64,000 bases of DNA from an uncultured Bacteroidales bacterium (GTDB lineage: Bacteria; Bacteroidota; Bacteroidia; Bacteroidales; Bacteroidaceae): positions 186,606 through 250,605 of the forward strand of contig CADAJS010000003.1 in the NCBI GenBank assembly GCA_902788315.1. The letters run 5' to 3'. Position 1 is the first letter of the stretch. The number at the start of each line of letters is the position of its first letter. Below, piece after piece: positions 28,196 through 37,806 of this stretch. The notes below the pieces were generated by a model that was given only the letters and a program-made list of their open reading frames with translations, searched no databases and was not told the origin of the DNA. Position numbers and translations under genes: made by a program.

Positions 28196-28254
28196 AAGTA
28201 TCTAATTTCCTTACATTTCAATTTCTCACATCGAAGCCGCACGCCACGCCGCCC

Positions 28255-28351
28255 GATGAAGCACGCTCTTCCGGCCGACGGAGCACGCTCTTCCGGCCGA
28301 TGGAGCACGCTCCGCAAGCCGATGGAGCACGCCCCTCCGGTCCACGGAGCC
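28255..28351. repeat. 22-bp tandem repeat, about 4.4 copies
   Basis: Units at 28255-28276, 28277-28298, 28299-28320 and 28321-28343, plus a partial copy. The consensus is GATGGAGCACGCTCTTCCGG followed by CC. Copies three and four are diverged in the second half. No coding potential is evident. Confidence 0.85.
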
Positions 28352-28990
28352 TAATCCGTTAGAAAAAACCTACTGAAGGAGTCACAAAATCGTAGCCCTT
28401 CGGATGGCAACACACGCTCGTCGAGCCCGCCTTACATTCTGCCCCTCAACATTCTACAGAAACCCACATCGCTCCCATGTCATCCCTCCCGCCTCAGGAA
28501 GATGCGCTTTGGCTCATTTCTCAGCACGACCTCCAAAGAGAAACATTTCAGGCAATATTCCAAAATATATACAAAGCACACCACGCACGAGCCACGCATC
28601 CACTCCAAAAACATCGGCGTAGGCGATGGGATGGATGCCCGTTCGGAGCACGTCCCCCCGCGCCCCGCCGGCACCATGCCCCCACGAACGTATCACGACA
28701 GGGCGACGGCCCGGCCGGGAAGGCCCGGCACCCCCGGCGCGCCAGACAGCACCCAGACACGTGAAGCGATAAAAAGCACCACGCCGCCCCTCACTTTTCT
28801 CCGACCGACCCTACACAACTTTGCATCGCAAGACGAACTCTGCCCCAAAAACTGCCGAACGCCGACATGCGACACACAAAACGCTCCCAAAAGCCACCTA
28901 TTTTGATGATTTTTCACCCGCAATTGTTAAATTGTGTTAATACTTGAGGAAAATAAGTCCCCTCCGACACGTAGTTTTATAAAATAATCC

Positions 28991-28998
28991 TAAATTTG
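28991..28998 (+). promoter_or_regulatory. Candidate -7 promoter motif for the SusC/SusD locus
   Basis: TAAATTTG matches TAnnTTTG, 73 bp before the first gene of the locus. A TTTG -33 element is not seen at the usual distance, so regulation by an activator is possible. Confidence 0.4.
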
Positions 28999-29070
28999 CT
29001 TTGTTAAGTGAGCAGAAGTGTGAAAATCTTTAATGAAATTAAACAAATCAAACAATAATAACACTAAATT

Positions 29071-32000
29071 ATGCGTATGAGAAAACGTTTCAACAACTGG
29101 AGCAGGCATTCATCACGGATGATATGCCTGTTGGCATCGTGCGGGCTTTTGTATGCATGCAAGGATCCATACACGCTGGACGACGAAAAGCCGACGTGGC
29201 TGAATTCGAGCATCTACCAGAGCTTGCAGCAAGGCGCGACAAACGAAGACGGCAAGAAATTGACGTTCAACACCTACCTGCGTTTGTTGGGCGACAAGGA
29301 TGTGAATCCCGAGAACGTACGTCCCCTCAGCGACGTCCTGAACCGTACAGGTTCGAAGACCGTCTTCGTGGCCGACGACGAGGCTTGGGAGAAGTTCTTC
29401 AAGAACAATGCCTCGCTTCCCGAGGCTAACCCCTGGCACTATGCCACAAGCTACGAGAAGCTGAGCGTCGCTCAGAAGAAGCTGCTCATCCACACCAGCA
29501 TGCTCAACAACTCCATCGTGATGGAGAACCTGGCCAGCAGCGAAGGCAGCGGCAACGTGCGCCCCGTGCGCGGTGAGTACATGCGCCGGTACACCGACGT
29601 GGAAGTCACCGACACCGTATGCTGGGAGACCCCAGACCGAATCCCCTACAGCTACAGCAACGTGGACAAGGACTACTGGGCACGCTTCCGCCCCGAGAAC
29701 GAAGGCAACGGACTCTACCTGCTGAAGGACGCCACTTCGTCCATGATGCTCCACTTCACCGCAGAGCACATGTCGAAGAACAACGTGACGGACGAAGACT
29801 TCAAGATCTTCATGGGTCGCGAGCGCGTAACGAGCGACGTACATATCTATGACGCCCTGCTCATGGAGAAGGACGGTGTCTGCGAGAACGGCTACGTGAA
29901 CATCACCGAGAAGCCTCTGGTGCCCCTGGCAAACATGGCCGAGGTGATCCACAGCAACGGACGCACGAACATCTTCAGCCACATGCTGGACCGCTACTGC
30001 GCCCCGTTCTATAACGCCAACTATACACTTATCTACAAGAACATCATGAAGTCGCGCGGCGAGGAATGGGCAGACAACGACTCCATCTTCGTGAAACGCT
30101 ACTTCTCCGACAACAGTGCCGGACACCGTGCTCTTGACATGGAACCCGGCCCCAACGGGACACTCCAGCCCTACAATCCCTACAAGAACGACACGCAGAA
30201 GGACATTCCCCCCTCGCTGAAGTTCGACCCGGGATGGAACGAGTTCCGCGACGAGACCGACGTGGAGAAGGACATGGCTGCCATGTTCGTGCCCAGCGAC
30301 GATGCACTCTGGACCTACTTCACCCAGGGTGGCGGTCTGCAGCTCATCGAGACATTCGCCAACATCGACAATGTGGCCAACCTCATCGCACTGCACTCCG
30401 GAAAGGAGTTCAGCCAGGAGGCCTACGATGCCCTCTATCGCGAAATCGACCAGATTCCTCTCGGTACACTGCAGGCACTCATCAACATCATCATGATGCG
30501 TAGCTTCGTAGGCTCCGTGCCCAGCAAGATGACCAAGCTGCGCGACGACGCACAGGAGCAGCTCTTCTATGCCGAAGACATCGAGAAGATCGACACCTGC
30601 CTGCTCGCCTGCAACGGCGCCGTGTACATCATGAGCGACATCTACGGACCGGCCGACTACACCTCCGTAACATCACCCGCCTACATCAGTACTACTAATA
30701 ATATTATAAAGTGGGCCATCTACAACGGCTCCAGCGGCACCGACTACATGGGACTCAACTACTATGCCTACCTGAAGGCCATGCAGAGCGAGTTCACATT
30801 CTTCCTGCCCAGCGACGCCGCACTGCAGTACTACTATGACCCCACGTCGTTCAAGAGTACCTCGAAGCGACTCATCCAGTTCAGCTACCGCAACCAGGCA
30901 TTCCCCATCCAGTCCAAGTGTATCAACTATGACCCCGCCACGGGTGTCACCGGACGTGCCATCACCGGACAGGGAGCCTCCATCCAGCAGAGTGAGATCA
31001 CGAACCGCTTGAAGGATATCCTCGAGAGCCACACCATCGTGCACGACGGTACCAATCCCATCCACGGCGAAGACGAATACTTCCTCTCGAAGAACGGAAA
31101 CGCCATCAAGGTGGCCCGCGACGAGAACGGAACCGTCACACAGGTTTGGGGTGGCTTCCAGCTCGAGAACCTGCGCCAGGGCATCAGCAGCGAGAACCCC
31201 GGTGTGGACACCTGTAACGTGACCAAGGCATTCGAAAGCCTCAAGAACGGACAGACCTACATCCTCGACGCGCCCCTGATCCCGACATACCGCAGCGTGT
31301 ACAGCATCCTGACCGGCGACGAAGGCTGGGTAGGAAAGGACAGCGCACAGTGGTATGCCGAAGACCCCTACGCACGCTTCTATGAACTCTGCGAGGTACA
31401 GGAGCAGTACATCTACGGATGCGGACTCGTGGACATCAACCTGAGCCAGAGCGAGCGCCGCAGCGCAATGAAGAAGTTCACCATCTTCGTCAATGACAAT
31501 GGTCTGGACTACAACATCCAGTTCTTCAACAACTACCGCTACACCGCATTCATCCCCACGAACGAGGCCATCGACGACGCCATCGCACACGGACTCCCCA
31601 CATGGGACGAGATTATGGACGACTATAACAGCCACGTGAAGATGGAGAGAATCCCCGACCCGAACGGTGAGGAAGGCGACTCCATCGACTCGCCCACCGA
31701 CGAGCTGGCCACCGCTGAGGACAGCCTGCGCATCCAGGCCAAGATTCTCTATCTGACCAACTTCATCCGCTACCACTTCCTTGACAACTCGGTATTCGCA
31801 GACAACAGTGCGCTCGCCGAGGAGGAATGGGTGACCTCCAGCTACGACCGCGAACTCGGTCTGTTCTGTAAGGTACACGTGGATCGCGTAAAGCAAGGCG
31901 GCGAGACCATCCTACGCGTGTGCGACGACACGCGCGACGCGAGCGGGAACCTTATACATAACATGATTCCCACCGTGGGAGAGAAGAACGTGCTCGCACG

Positions 32001-32208
32001 TGACATCAGCTGCTCCTCGACACCCGTCGGAGTGCCCATGTCCACGAGTAGCAAGAGAATCACTCTCGACGCATCCAGCGCCTGCGTGATCCACAGCATC
32101 GATGCATGTCTGAACCACACCGAACTGGATGCCAACGGCATGCACAACGTATGGTCGACACCCTCTGCATGTAAGAGATACCTGGAGAGATTCGCTATCC
32201 CCGATTAA
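29071..32208 (+). CDS. Fasciclin-domain lipoprotein, first triplet
   Basis: A 1045-residue predicted lipoprotein (GLLYACKD, Cys30). At least four FAS1-like signatures recur: KTVFVADDEAWEKFF (about residue 96), AAMFVPSDDALWTYF (403), FTFFLPSDAALQYYY (575) and YTAFIPTNEAIDDAI (823). FAS1 domains mediate adhesion or polysaccharide binding. The gene directly precedes a SusC/SusD pair with a 16-bp gap, the place where surface glycan-binding lipoproteins usually lie. It may therefore be a surface binding protein of this uptake system. The ligand is unknown. Confidence 0.82.
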   Translation: MRMRKRFNNWSRHSSRMICLLASCGLLYACKDPYTLDDEKPTWLNSSIYQSLQQGATNEDGKKLTFNTYLRLLGDKDVNPENVRPLSDVLNRTGSKTVFVADDEAWEKFFKNNASLPEANPWHYATSYEKLSVAQKKLLIHTSMLNNSIVMENLASSEGSGNVRPVRGEYMRRYTDVEVTDTVCWETPDRIPYSYSNVDKDYWARFRPENEGNGLYLLKDATSSMMLHFTAEHMSKNNVTDEDFKIFMGRERVTSDVHIYDALLMEKDGVCENGYVNITEKPLVPLANMAEVIHSNGRTNIFSHMLDRYCAPFYNANYTLIYKNIMKSRGEEWADNDSIFVKRYFSDNSAGHRALDMEPGPNGTLQPYNPYKNDTQKDIPPSLKFDPGWNEFRDETDVEKDMAAMFVPSDDALWTYFTQGGGLQLIETFANIDNVANLIALHSGKEFSQEAYDALYREIDQIPLGTLQALINIIMMRSFVGSVPSKMTKLRDDAQEQLFYAEDIEKIDTCLLACNGAVYIMSDIYGPADYTSVTSPAYISTTNNIIKWAIYNGSSGTDYMGLNYYAYLKAMQSEFTFFLPSDAALQYYYDPTSFKSTSKRLIQFSYRNQAFPIQSKCINYDPATGVTGRAITGQGASIQQSEITNRLKDILESHTIVHDGTNPIHGEDEYFLSKNGNAIKVARDENGTVTQVWGGFQLENLRQGISSENPGVDTCNVTKAFESLKNGQTYILDAPLIPTYRSVYSILTGDEGWVGKDSAQWYAEDPYARFYELCEVQEQYIYGCGLVDINLSQSERRSAMKKFTIFVNDNGLDYNIQFFNNYRYTAFIPTNEAIDDAIAHGLPTWDEIMDDYNSHVKMERIPDPNGEEGDSIDSPTDELATAEDSLRIQAKILYLTNFIRYHFLDNSVFADNSALAEEEWVTSSYDRELGLFCKVHVDRVKQGGETILRVCDDTRDASGNLIHNMIPTVGEKNVLARDISCSSTPVGVPMSTSSKRITLDASSACVIHSIDACLNHTELDANGMHNVWSTPSACKRYLERFAIPD

Positions 32209-32224
32209 ATAACATTACAGACTT

Positions 32225-35200
32225 ATGAACAAAATATCTAAGCTTATATTGCTATGGGTGGTGACCCTGATGGCACTTCCCGCAAGCGCACAGCAACGGC
32301 GTATCTCTGGTACGGTATCGGATGACATCGACGTACTGCCACAGGCCACCGTTATCGAGAAAGATAAGAATAACCGTATTGTGAGTCAGACTATCACCGA
32401 TATGAATGGTAACTTTACCATGAACATCAAGGACCCCAACAATACGCTGATCATTAGCTACGTGGGCTTCAAGCCGTTCCAGGCGAAGATAGGCTCCAAG
32501 AGCGTCTATAAAGTAACCCTCCAAGACAACACACACACCATGACCGAGCTCCAGGTGACCGCCAAGGAAAAGGCACCCACCACCGGACTCGAGATTCCCG
32601 CAAGAGAGTATGCCGGTGCAGTCCAGAAGTTCAACATGGACGAAATGGAAGGTCTTGCATTCGAGTCCGTGGACCAGGCCCTTCAGGGACAGATCGCCGG
32701 TCTCGACATCGTGCCCAACTCGGGTAACCTGGGTTCAGGTACCACCATGCGTCTGCGTGGTACATCAACCATCAACGGTAACGCACAGCCCCTGATCGTC
32801 GTGAACGACCACATCTTCGAGCTCCCCGAGGACGCACAGGACATCAACTTCGAGACAATGGACAACGAGGAGCAGTTCTCAACACTGCTGAACGTGAACC
32901 CCGAGGACATCGAGAGCATCACCGTGCTGAAGGATGCCACATCCGCAGCAAAGTGGGGTTCCAGAGGTTCGAACGGTGTAATCGAAATCAAGCTGCGCCG
33001 CGGACACAAGGGCCCGACGAACGTGTTCTTCAACTACAAGTTCAGCGGCACATGGCAGCCCGACGGCTACAAGATGCTCAACGGTGACGGATACACCATG
33101 ATGCTCAAGGAGGCTTACTACAACCCCCTGCAGGTGCCCACAAACATCCTCGAGCTCGACTACAACCAGGAGTACCCCTACGTGTACAACCACTTCAGCC
33201 ACAACACCGACTGGGTGGACGCCGTAAAACAGTTTGGTAAGGAACACAAGTACTACGTGACACTCTCGGGTGGTGGTGATAAAGCCACATTCCGCGTCAG
33301 CGCAGGTTACGACAAGAGCACCGGCTCCCTCATCGGACAGAAGCTCGACCGTTTCACCACAGCCACCGCACTCGACTACTACGTCAGCGACCGCATCAAG
33401 TTCATGAGCAACATCACCATGACGTTCACCACCAACCACAAGCACTATGTGGAGGATGACAACGTCAGCAGCGATATCCTCGGACGCGCATACTCGGCCA
33501 TGCCGAACATGAGTATCTGGGAGTATGATGCACAGGGCAACAGAACAGGCAACTACTTCAACATGCTGCCCCTCGCTGCCACATACGCCAGCGGATCCAT
33601 CTCCAGCCGCACAAACAACGGTATGTACACATCCTACCGCTTAGATGACATGTTCTGGAACGGAAACCCCGTGGCACGCGCACTGAACGCATGGAACAAG
33701 GAGAAGCAGTACAACCTGACTCCCCAGTTCAGCATCGAGTACAAGTTCCTCGGCATCGACGAAGACCACCATCGTCTGAACTACAAGGGCGACGTACAGC
33801 TGAACATCTTCAACACCAGCCGCGACAAGTACTGCCCCAGCATCCTCAGACCGATGCCGTGGGTATGGGGTGGCGACAACACCACAGGCGGACGCAACAA
33901 CGAACGTGACTATGTATCGAACGGCGAGTACAAGTCGATGGAGTTCACCACACGTCACGAACTGCACTACTACTCGGCATTCAAGAACAAGGACCACAGC
34001 GTGAGCGCTATGGCACGCTTCGAGATGGCCAGCGGAAACAGTAGCTCGCAGAAACTCGGACTCTGGAACGTACCCGACGGAATTACAGACCCCACCGTAG
34101 TGGCTCTGCTCCGCAGCGCATCGGCCAGCGAGAACGAGTGGCGCAACCACAGCTTCTTCGAGCAGATGCACTACTCCTACAAGGGTACCTATTCGATCGA
34201 CGTCAGCCTGCGTACAGACGGTAACACATCCTTTGGAAAGGGACACAAGTACGGACACTTCCCCGCTGTCGGCGGACGATGGAACATCATCGACGAGAAG
34301 TTCATGCAGTGGAGCCGCGGATTCCTCGACATGCTCTCCTTCCGTCCCACATGGGGTATGACAGGTAATGTAGGAAGAGGCAACTACCTCCAGTACAACA
34401 AGTACGCTGCCAACGGCTACTACAACGGACACTCCGTCATCATCCCCGAAAGCCTCGCATTGACAGAGCTGCGATGGGAGAAGACCAAGCAGTGGAACCT
34501 CGGCTTCGACCTCGGCTTCCTCAGCCTGATTAACTTCCAGTTTGAGGTGTACAACAAAAAGACCACCGACCTGCTCATGTACGACCTGCGCATCCCCAGC
34601 GCCAACGGTTACAGCAACCTGGCAAAGGCCAACGCCGGTACGCTGCGCAACAAGGGATGGGAGCTCAACGGATCGACCAACCAGATTGCCAGGATTGGCA
34701 AGTTCAAAATGAAACTGCGTGGCAACATCGCCCAGAACTTCAACGAAGTCGAGGAGATGAACCCGCTGCTGCTCGAGTCGCTGAACGGCTCGGAGACCTA
34801 CCAGCCCAGCAACCTTTACTTCAACCAGCGCGTACAGATCGGAAACGCCCTCGGCTCCATCTACGGACTCCGCTACAAGGGCGTCTATCGCTACGACTAT
34901 GACCACAATGGATACACCGCAGCCTCCATCAACTCCTACGGCTATGCCGAGGTGGGCGAGACTGGCTACGACAGCAAGGGCAACCCCATCAACACCTCCG
35001 CTGCTGCCCTGCGCCGCGGCGAGAACAGCACCTGCCCCATCGCATTCGATGCCGACGGCAACATGCTGACCGACGCCAAGGGAATACCCCTGCCCATGTA
35101 CTACTGCTACAACGAGAGCTACCGCTACCAGTTCCAGGGAGGTGATGCCATCTACGAGGACGTGAACCACGACGGACAGATCGACCGCTACGATATGGTT

Positions 35201-35719
35201 TACCTCGGCAACTCGAACCCCAAGTGCAATGGTGGTTTCGGCGTCACACTCTACTACGGACGCTTCTCCATCAACACGGGCTTCAACTTCCGTATGGGCA
35301 ACAAGATTGTAAACATGGCCCGTATGACCTACGAGAGCATGCGTAACAACGACAATCAGAGCTTCGCTACCACATGGCGCTGGCGCAAGAACGGCGACGA
35401 GACCGTCGTACCGCGCGCACTGACCTCGCAGCTCGGCTTCCGCAGCTATAACTCGCTGCCCAGCGACCGCTACGTGGAGAACGGTAACTACCTCCGCTTC
35501 CAGTACCTCCAGCTCAACTACGAGTTTGACCCGGCCAAGCTGAAGAAGTTCGGAGTGAAGAACCTCAAGCTGTTTGCTTCGGTAAACAACCTCTGGGTAT
35601 GGACCAAGTACACGGGTGTGGACCCCGACGTATCTCCTCTGGGATTCGCCGTTTGTAAGGACAACAGCCGTACACCGCGTTCCAAGTCATTCACATGCAG
35701 TGTTAACCTCGGTTTCTAA
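32225..35719 (+). CDS. SusC/RagA-family TonB-dependent transporter, first triplet
   Basis: A 1164-residue outer-membrane transporter. It has a signal peptide (LILLWVVTLMALPASAQQ), an N-terminal carboxypeptidase-regulatory-like domain (RISGTVSDDIDVLPQATVIEKD to about residue 100), a plug domain (TTMRLRGTSTINGNAQPLIVVND, VNPEDIESITVLKDATSAAKWGSRG) and a 22-strand-type barrel ending in SFTCSVNLGF. SusC proteins import oligosaccharides or peptides with a SusD lid, powered by TonB. Preference for a particular substrate cannot be read from the sequence. Confidence 0.93.
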   Translation: MNKISKLILLWVVTLMALPASAQQRRISGTVSDDIDVLPQATVIEKDKNNRIVSQTITDMNGNFTMNIKDPNNTLIISYVGFKPFQAKIGSKSVYKVTLQDNTHTMTELQVTAKEKAPTTGLEIPAREYAGAVQKFNMDEMEGLAFESVDQALQGQIAGLDIVPNSGNLGSGTTMRLRGTSTINGNAQPLIVVNDHIFELPEDAQDINFETMDNEEQFSTLLNVNPEDIESITVLKDATSAAKWGSRGSNGVIEIKLRRGHKGPTNVFFNYKFSGTWQPDGYKMLNGDGYTMMLKEAYYNPLQVPTNILELDYNQEYPYVYNHFSHNTDWVDAVKQFGKEHKYYVTLSGGGDKATFRVSAGYDKSTGSLIGQKLDRFTTATALDYYVSDRIKFMSNITMTFTTNHKHYVEDDNVSSDILGRAYSAMPNMSIWEYDAQGNRTGNYFNMLPLAATYASGSISSRTNNGMYTSYRLDDMFWNGNPVARALNAWNKEKQYNLTPQFSIEYKFLGIDEDHHRLNYKGDVQLNIFNTSRDKYCPSILRPMPWVWGGDNTTGGRNNERDYVSNGEYKSMEFTTRHELHYYSAFKNKDHSVSAMARFEMASGNSSSQKLGLWNVPDGITDPTVVALLRSASASENEWRNHSFFEQMHYSYKGTYSIDVSLRTDGNTSFGKGHKYGHFPAVGGRWNIIDEKFMQWSRGFLDMLSFRPTWGMTGNVGRGNYLQYNKYAANGYYNGHSVIIPESLALTELRWEKTKQWNLGFDLGFLSLINFQFEVYNKKTTDLLMYDLRIPSANGYSNLAKANAGTLRNKGWELNGSTNQIARIGKFKMKLRGNIAQNFNEVEEMNPLLLESLNGSETYQPSNLYFNQRVQIGNALGSIYGLRYKGVYRYDYDHNGYTAASINSYGYAEVGETGYDSKGNPINTSAAALRRGENSTCPIAFDADGNMLTDAKGIPLPMYYCYNESYRYQFQGGDAIYEDVNHDGQIDRYDMVYLGNSNPKCNGGFGVTLYYGRFSINTGFNFRMGNKIVNMARMTYESMRNNDNQSFATTWRWRKNGDETVVPRALTSQLGFRSYNSLPSDRYVENGNYLRFQYLQLNYEFDPAKLKKFGVKNLKLFASVNNLWVWTKYTGVDPDVSPLGFAVCKDNSRTPRSKSFTCSVNLGF

Positions 35720-35732
35720 ATACGATACTAAT

Positions 35733-37667
35733 ATGAAAAGAAAGAATATATTCAAATACGCCTGCCTGCTGGGCCTCATCGCAGTGAGCACCACCTCATG
35801 CGACGACTGGCTGACCGTCTATCCCCAAGACCGCGTGGTAGAAGAGCAGTTCTGGGAGGATAAGAACGACCTCGAGGGTGTACGATATGCTGCCTACAAG
35901 CAAATGGCAACCACAGCAGGACGACTGGCACAGTGGGGCGACCTGCGTGCCGACACCTACATCATCAACCCCAACACCCACAGCGCCCAGAGCAGCAGGG
36001 ACATGTATGACGAGATCAAGCAGGGCATGCCCGACTCCAGCATGAGCATCTTCGAGTGGGGCGGACTCTACACGACGATTAACTATTGTAACAAAGTGCT
36101 CCAGCACGGACCCGAAGTGCTCGAGAAGGACAAGCAGTTCACCACCGCCGAATGGCTGCAGATACATGCAGAGATGGTGGCACTGCGAGCCCTCAACTAC
36201 TTCTATCTGATTCGTGCCTTCAAGGATGTGCCCTACACCACCAAGGTCATCAACAACGACACACAGATTGAGACCTTCGGACTGACCATGCAGCTGGACA
36301 TCCTCGACTCCATCATCATTGACTGTGAGTCCGTGGCCGGCCAGGCACGAAACCGCTTCACGAACCCGAGTGACACCAAGGGACTGATCACCAACTGTGC
36401 TATCTACGCCATGCTCGCCGATATGTACCTGTGGCGCGCCTCGCTGCGTCAGGGACGCTTCGGCAAGTCGGCCACCGACACCGTGGCTGTAGATACTGGC
36501 TACATCGCACACTCCGTCATCGGCGACTACCAGATGAGTGCCGACTATGCCGACAAGGCACTCGCCGCACTGGCCTACCAGAACGAAGAGGAGAGCAACA
36601 GCTACAACTTCGCACAGCAGGAGATCATCAACTTTGGCCTCACGAACTGCGACATGATCAAGAATGACTTTGACGATGTGGCATCTGCAAGCGATAATAT
36701 CGACCCGAGCCTCGAAGCACAGAACAGCATCTTCACTTCAGGATCCACTACGGGCGTAAATATTACGAGGGACGGAAACAGCATCGAGAGCATGTTCGAG
36801 CTTCAGTTCAGATCAGGCCAGAGCCCAAGCAGTAGCTTCCTGAACAGCCTCTACGGCTACACCAACGGAACCCATCTGGCCATCAGCCAGGAAGCATTCC
36901 TCGCTGCATACAACAACAACTCACAGGAGCAGCAGTACGACTCGCGCTTCTGGATCGCATGTACCGACCAGATCCGCACATCGGGAGGAACCAGTTCTAA
37001 CACAGGAACCGTCGGCGGATACTACTGCGTGAAGTACATGCGCCCCGAGATTCAGATGAAAAAATCCGGAGGCGACTATGAAATCAGCGCTACCGTGGAT
37101 GCCTACGATTACAACAACTGGATCATCTATCGTATGACCGAGGTGATGCTGATCAAGGCCGAGGCACTGGCCTGCATCGGCGGCACGGACAACAACAGCA
37201 AGTGCAGAAACCTCGTGAACGCCATCCATCGCCGCTCCTACTGCGACTACAAGAACTATCGCGAGGTGGACAGCGACATCACGAGCGGCACCTATGGCAA
37301 CGCCCCCAGCACCGGCTCCGACCTCGTGAAGCTGACCATGAACGAGCGTCAGATTGAGCTTATCGCCGAAGGCAAGCGTTGGTTCGACCTCGTGCGCTAT
37401 GCAGAGCGCAACGCCAACCCCGCCAAGGAATCGGCCGACGAGCGCGAGAGCACCGACGAGCAGTTCGTAGGCAACGGGCAGGAGGGTGTACAGAAGATGG
37501 TGAACGATTTCATGCAGAACAGCGTGCAGAAACTCGCCACTGTGCTTGCCCACCGCTTCAAGAACCGCTATGGACTCTACTGCCCCATCTACTACATGGA
37601 AGTGAAGGCCAGCGAAGGCAAGATTACACAGAACCCCGTGTGGAACAAGTCGAAGTATGACAACTAA
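35733..37667 (+). CDS. SusD/RagB-family lipoprotein, first triplet
   Basis: The start is the ATG at 35733 (MKRKNIFKYACLLGLIAVST, lipobox Cys23); the longer frame begins inside the susC-like gene. The 644-residue product has the SusD helical repeat part (HAEMVALRALNYFYLIRAFKDVPYTTKVI) and the C-terminal NERQIELIAEGKRWFDLVRYAERN, both hallmark segments. It acts as the substrate-binding lid of the adjacent SusC transporter. The gap to the transporter stop is 13 bp. Confidence 0.93.
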   Translation: MKRKNIFKYACLLGLIAVSTTSCDDWLTVYPQDRVVEEQFWEDKNDLEGVRYAAYKQMATTAGRLAQWGDLRADTYIINPNTHSAQSSRDMYDEIKQGMPDSSMSIFEWGGLYTTINYCNKVLQHGPEVLEKDKQFTTAEWLQIHAEMVALRALNYFYLIRAFKDVPYTTKVINNDTQIETFGLTMQLDILDSIIIDCESVAGQARNRFTNPSDTKGLITNCAIYAMLADMYLWRASLRQGRFGKSATDTVAVDTGYIAHSVIGDYQMSADYADKALAALAYQNEEESNSYNFAQQEIINFGLTNCDMIKNDFDDVASASDNIDPSLEAQNSIFTSGSTTGVNITRDGNSIESMFELQFRSGQSPSSSFLNSLYGYTNGTHLAISQEAFLAAYNNNSQEQQYDSRFWIACTDQIRTSGGTSSNTGTVGGYYCVKYMRPEIQMKKSGGDYEISATVDAYDYNNWIIYRMTEVMLIKAEALACIGGTDNNSKCRNLVNAIHRRSYCDYKNYREVDSDITSGTYGNAPSTGSDLVKLTMNERQIELIAEGKRWFDLVRYAERNANPAKESADERESTDEQFVGNGQEGVQKMVNDFMQNSVQKLATVLAHRFKNRYGLYCPIYYMEVKASEGKITQNPVWNKSKYDN

Positions 37668-37806
37668 TTCGTCGCCGACAAAACCAGTAACACACATAAA
37701 GTAGAGATTAAGTAAAAAGAATATTGTCAATGCCTATCCTTCCGGATGGCTCTTTAGACAAGACTGGAAGAAGAATCATCCGAAAGGAACTAATAACAGC
37801 AAAGAT

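Larger units (their letters stand above)
28196..29070. other. Long non-coding stretch before the SusC/SusD locus
   Basis: About 875 bp without a credible gene. It contains a 22-bp tandem repeat (28255-28351), GC-rich sequence with short unsupported open frames, and an AT-rich leader from about 28905 with a TAAATTTG motif. The final 70 bp before the fasciclin gene are very A-rich, as in many Bacteroidota 5' leaders. No tRNA or riboswitch was recognised. Confidence 0.6.

Noticed and set aside
28404..28923. Several short open frames in the region before the fasciclin gene
   Set aside because: They have no ribosome-binding context, no family resemblance and overlap each other on both strands.
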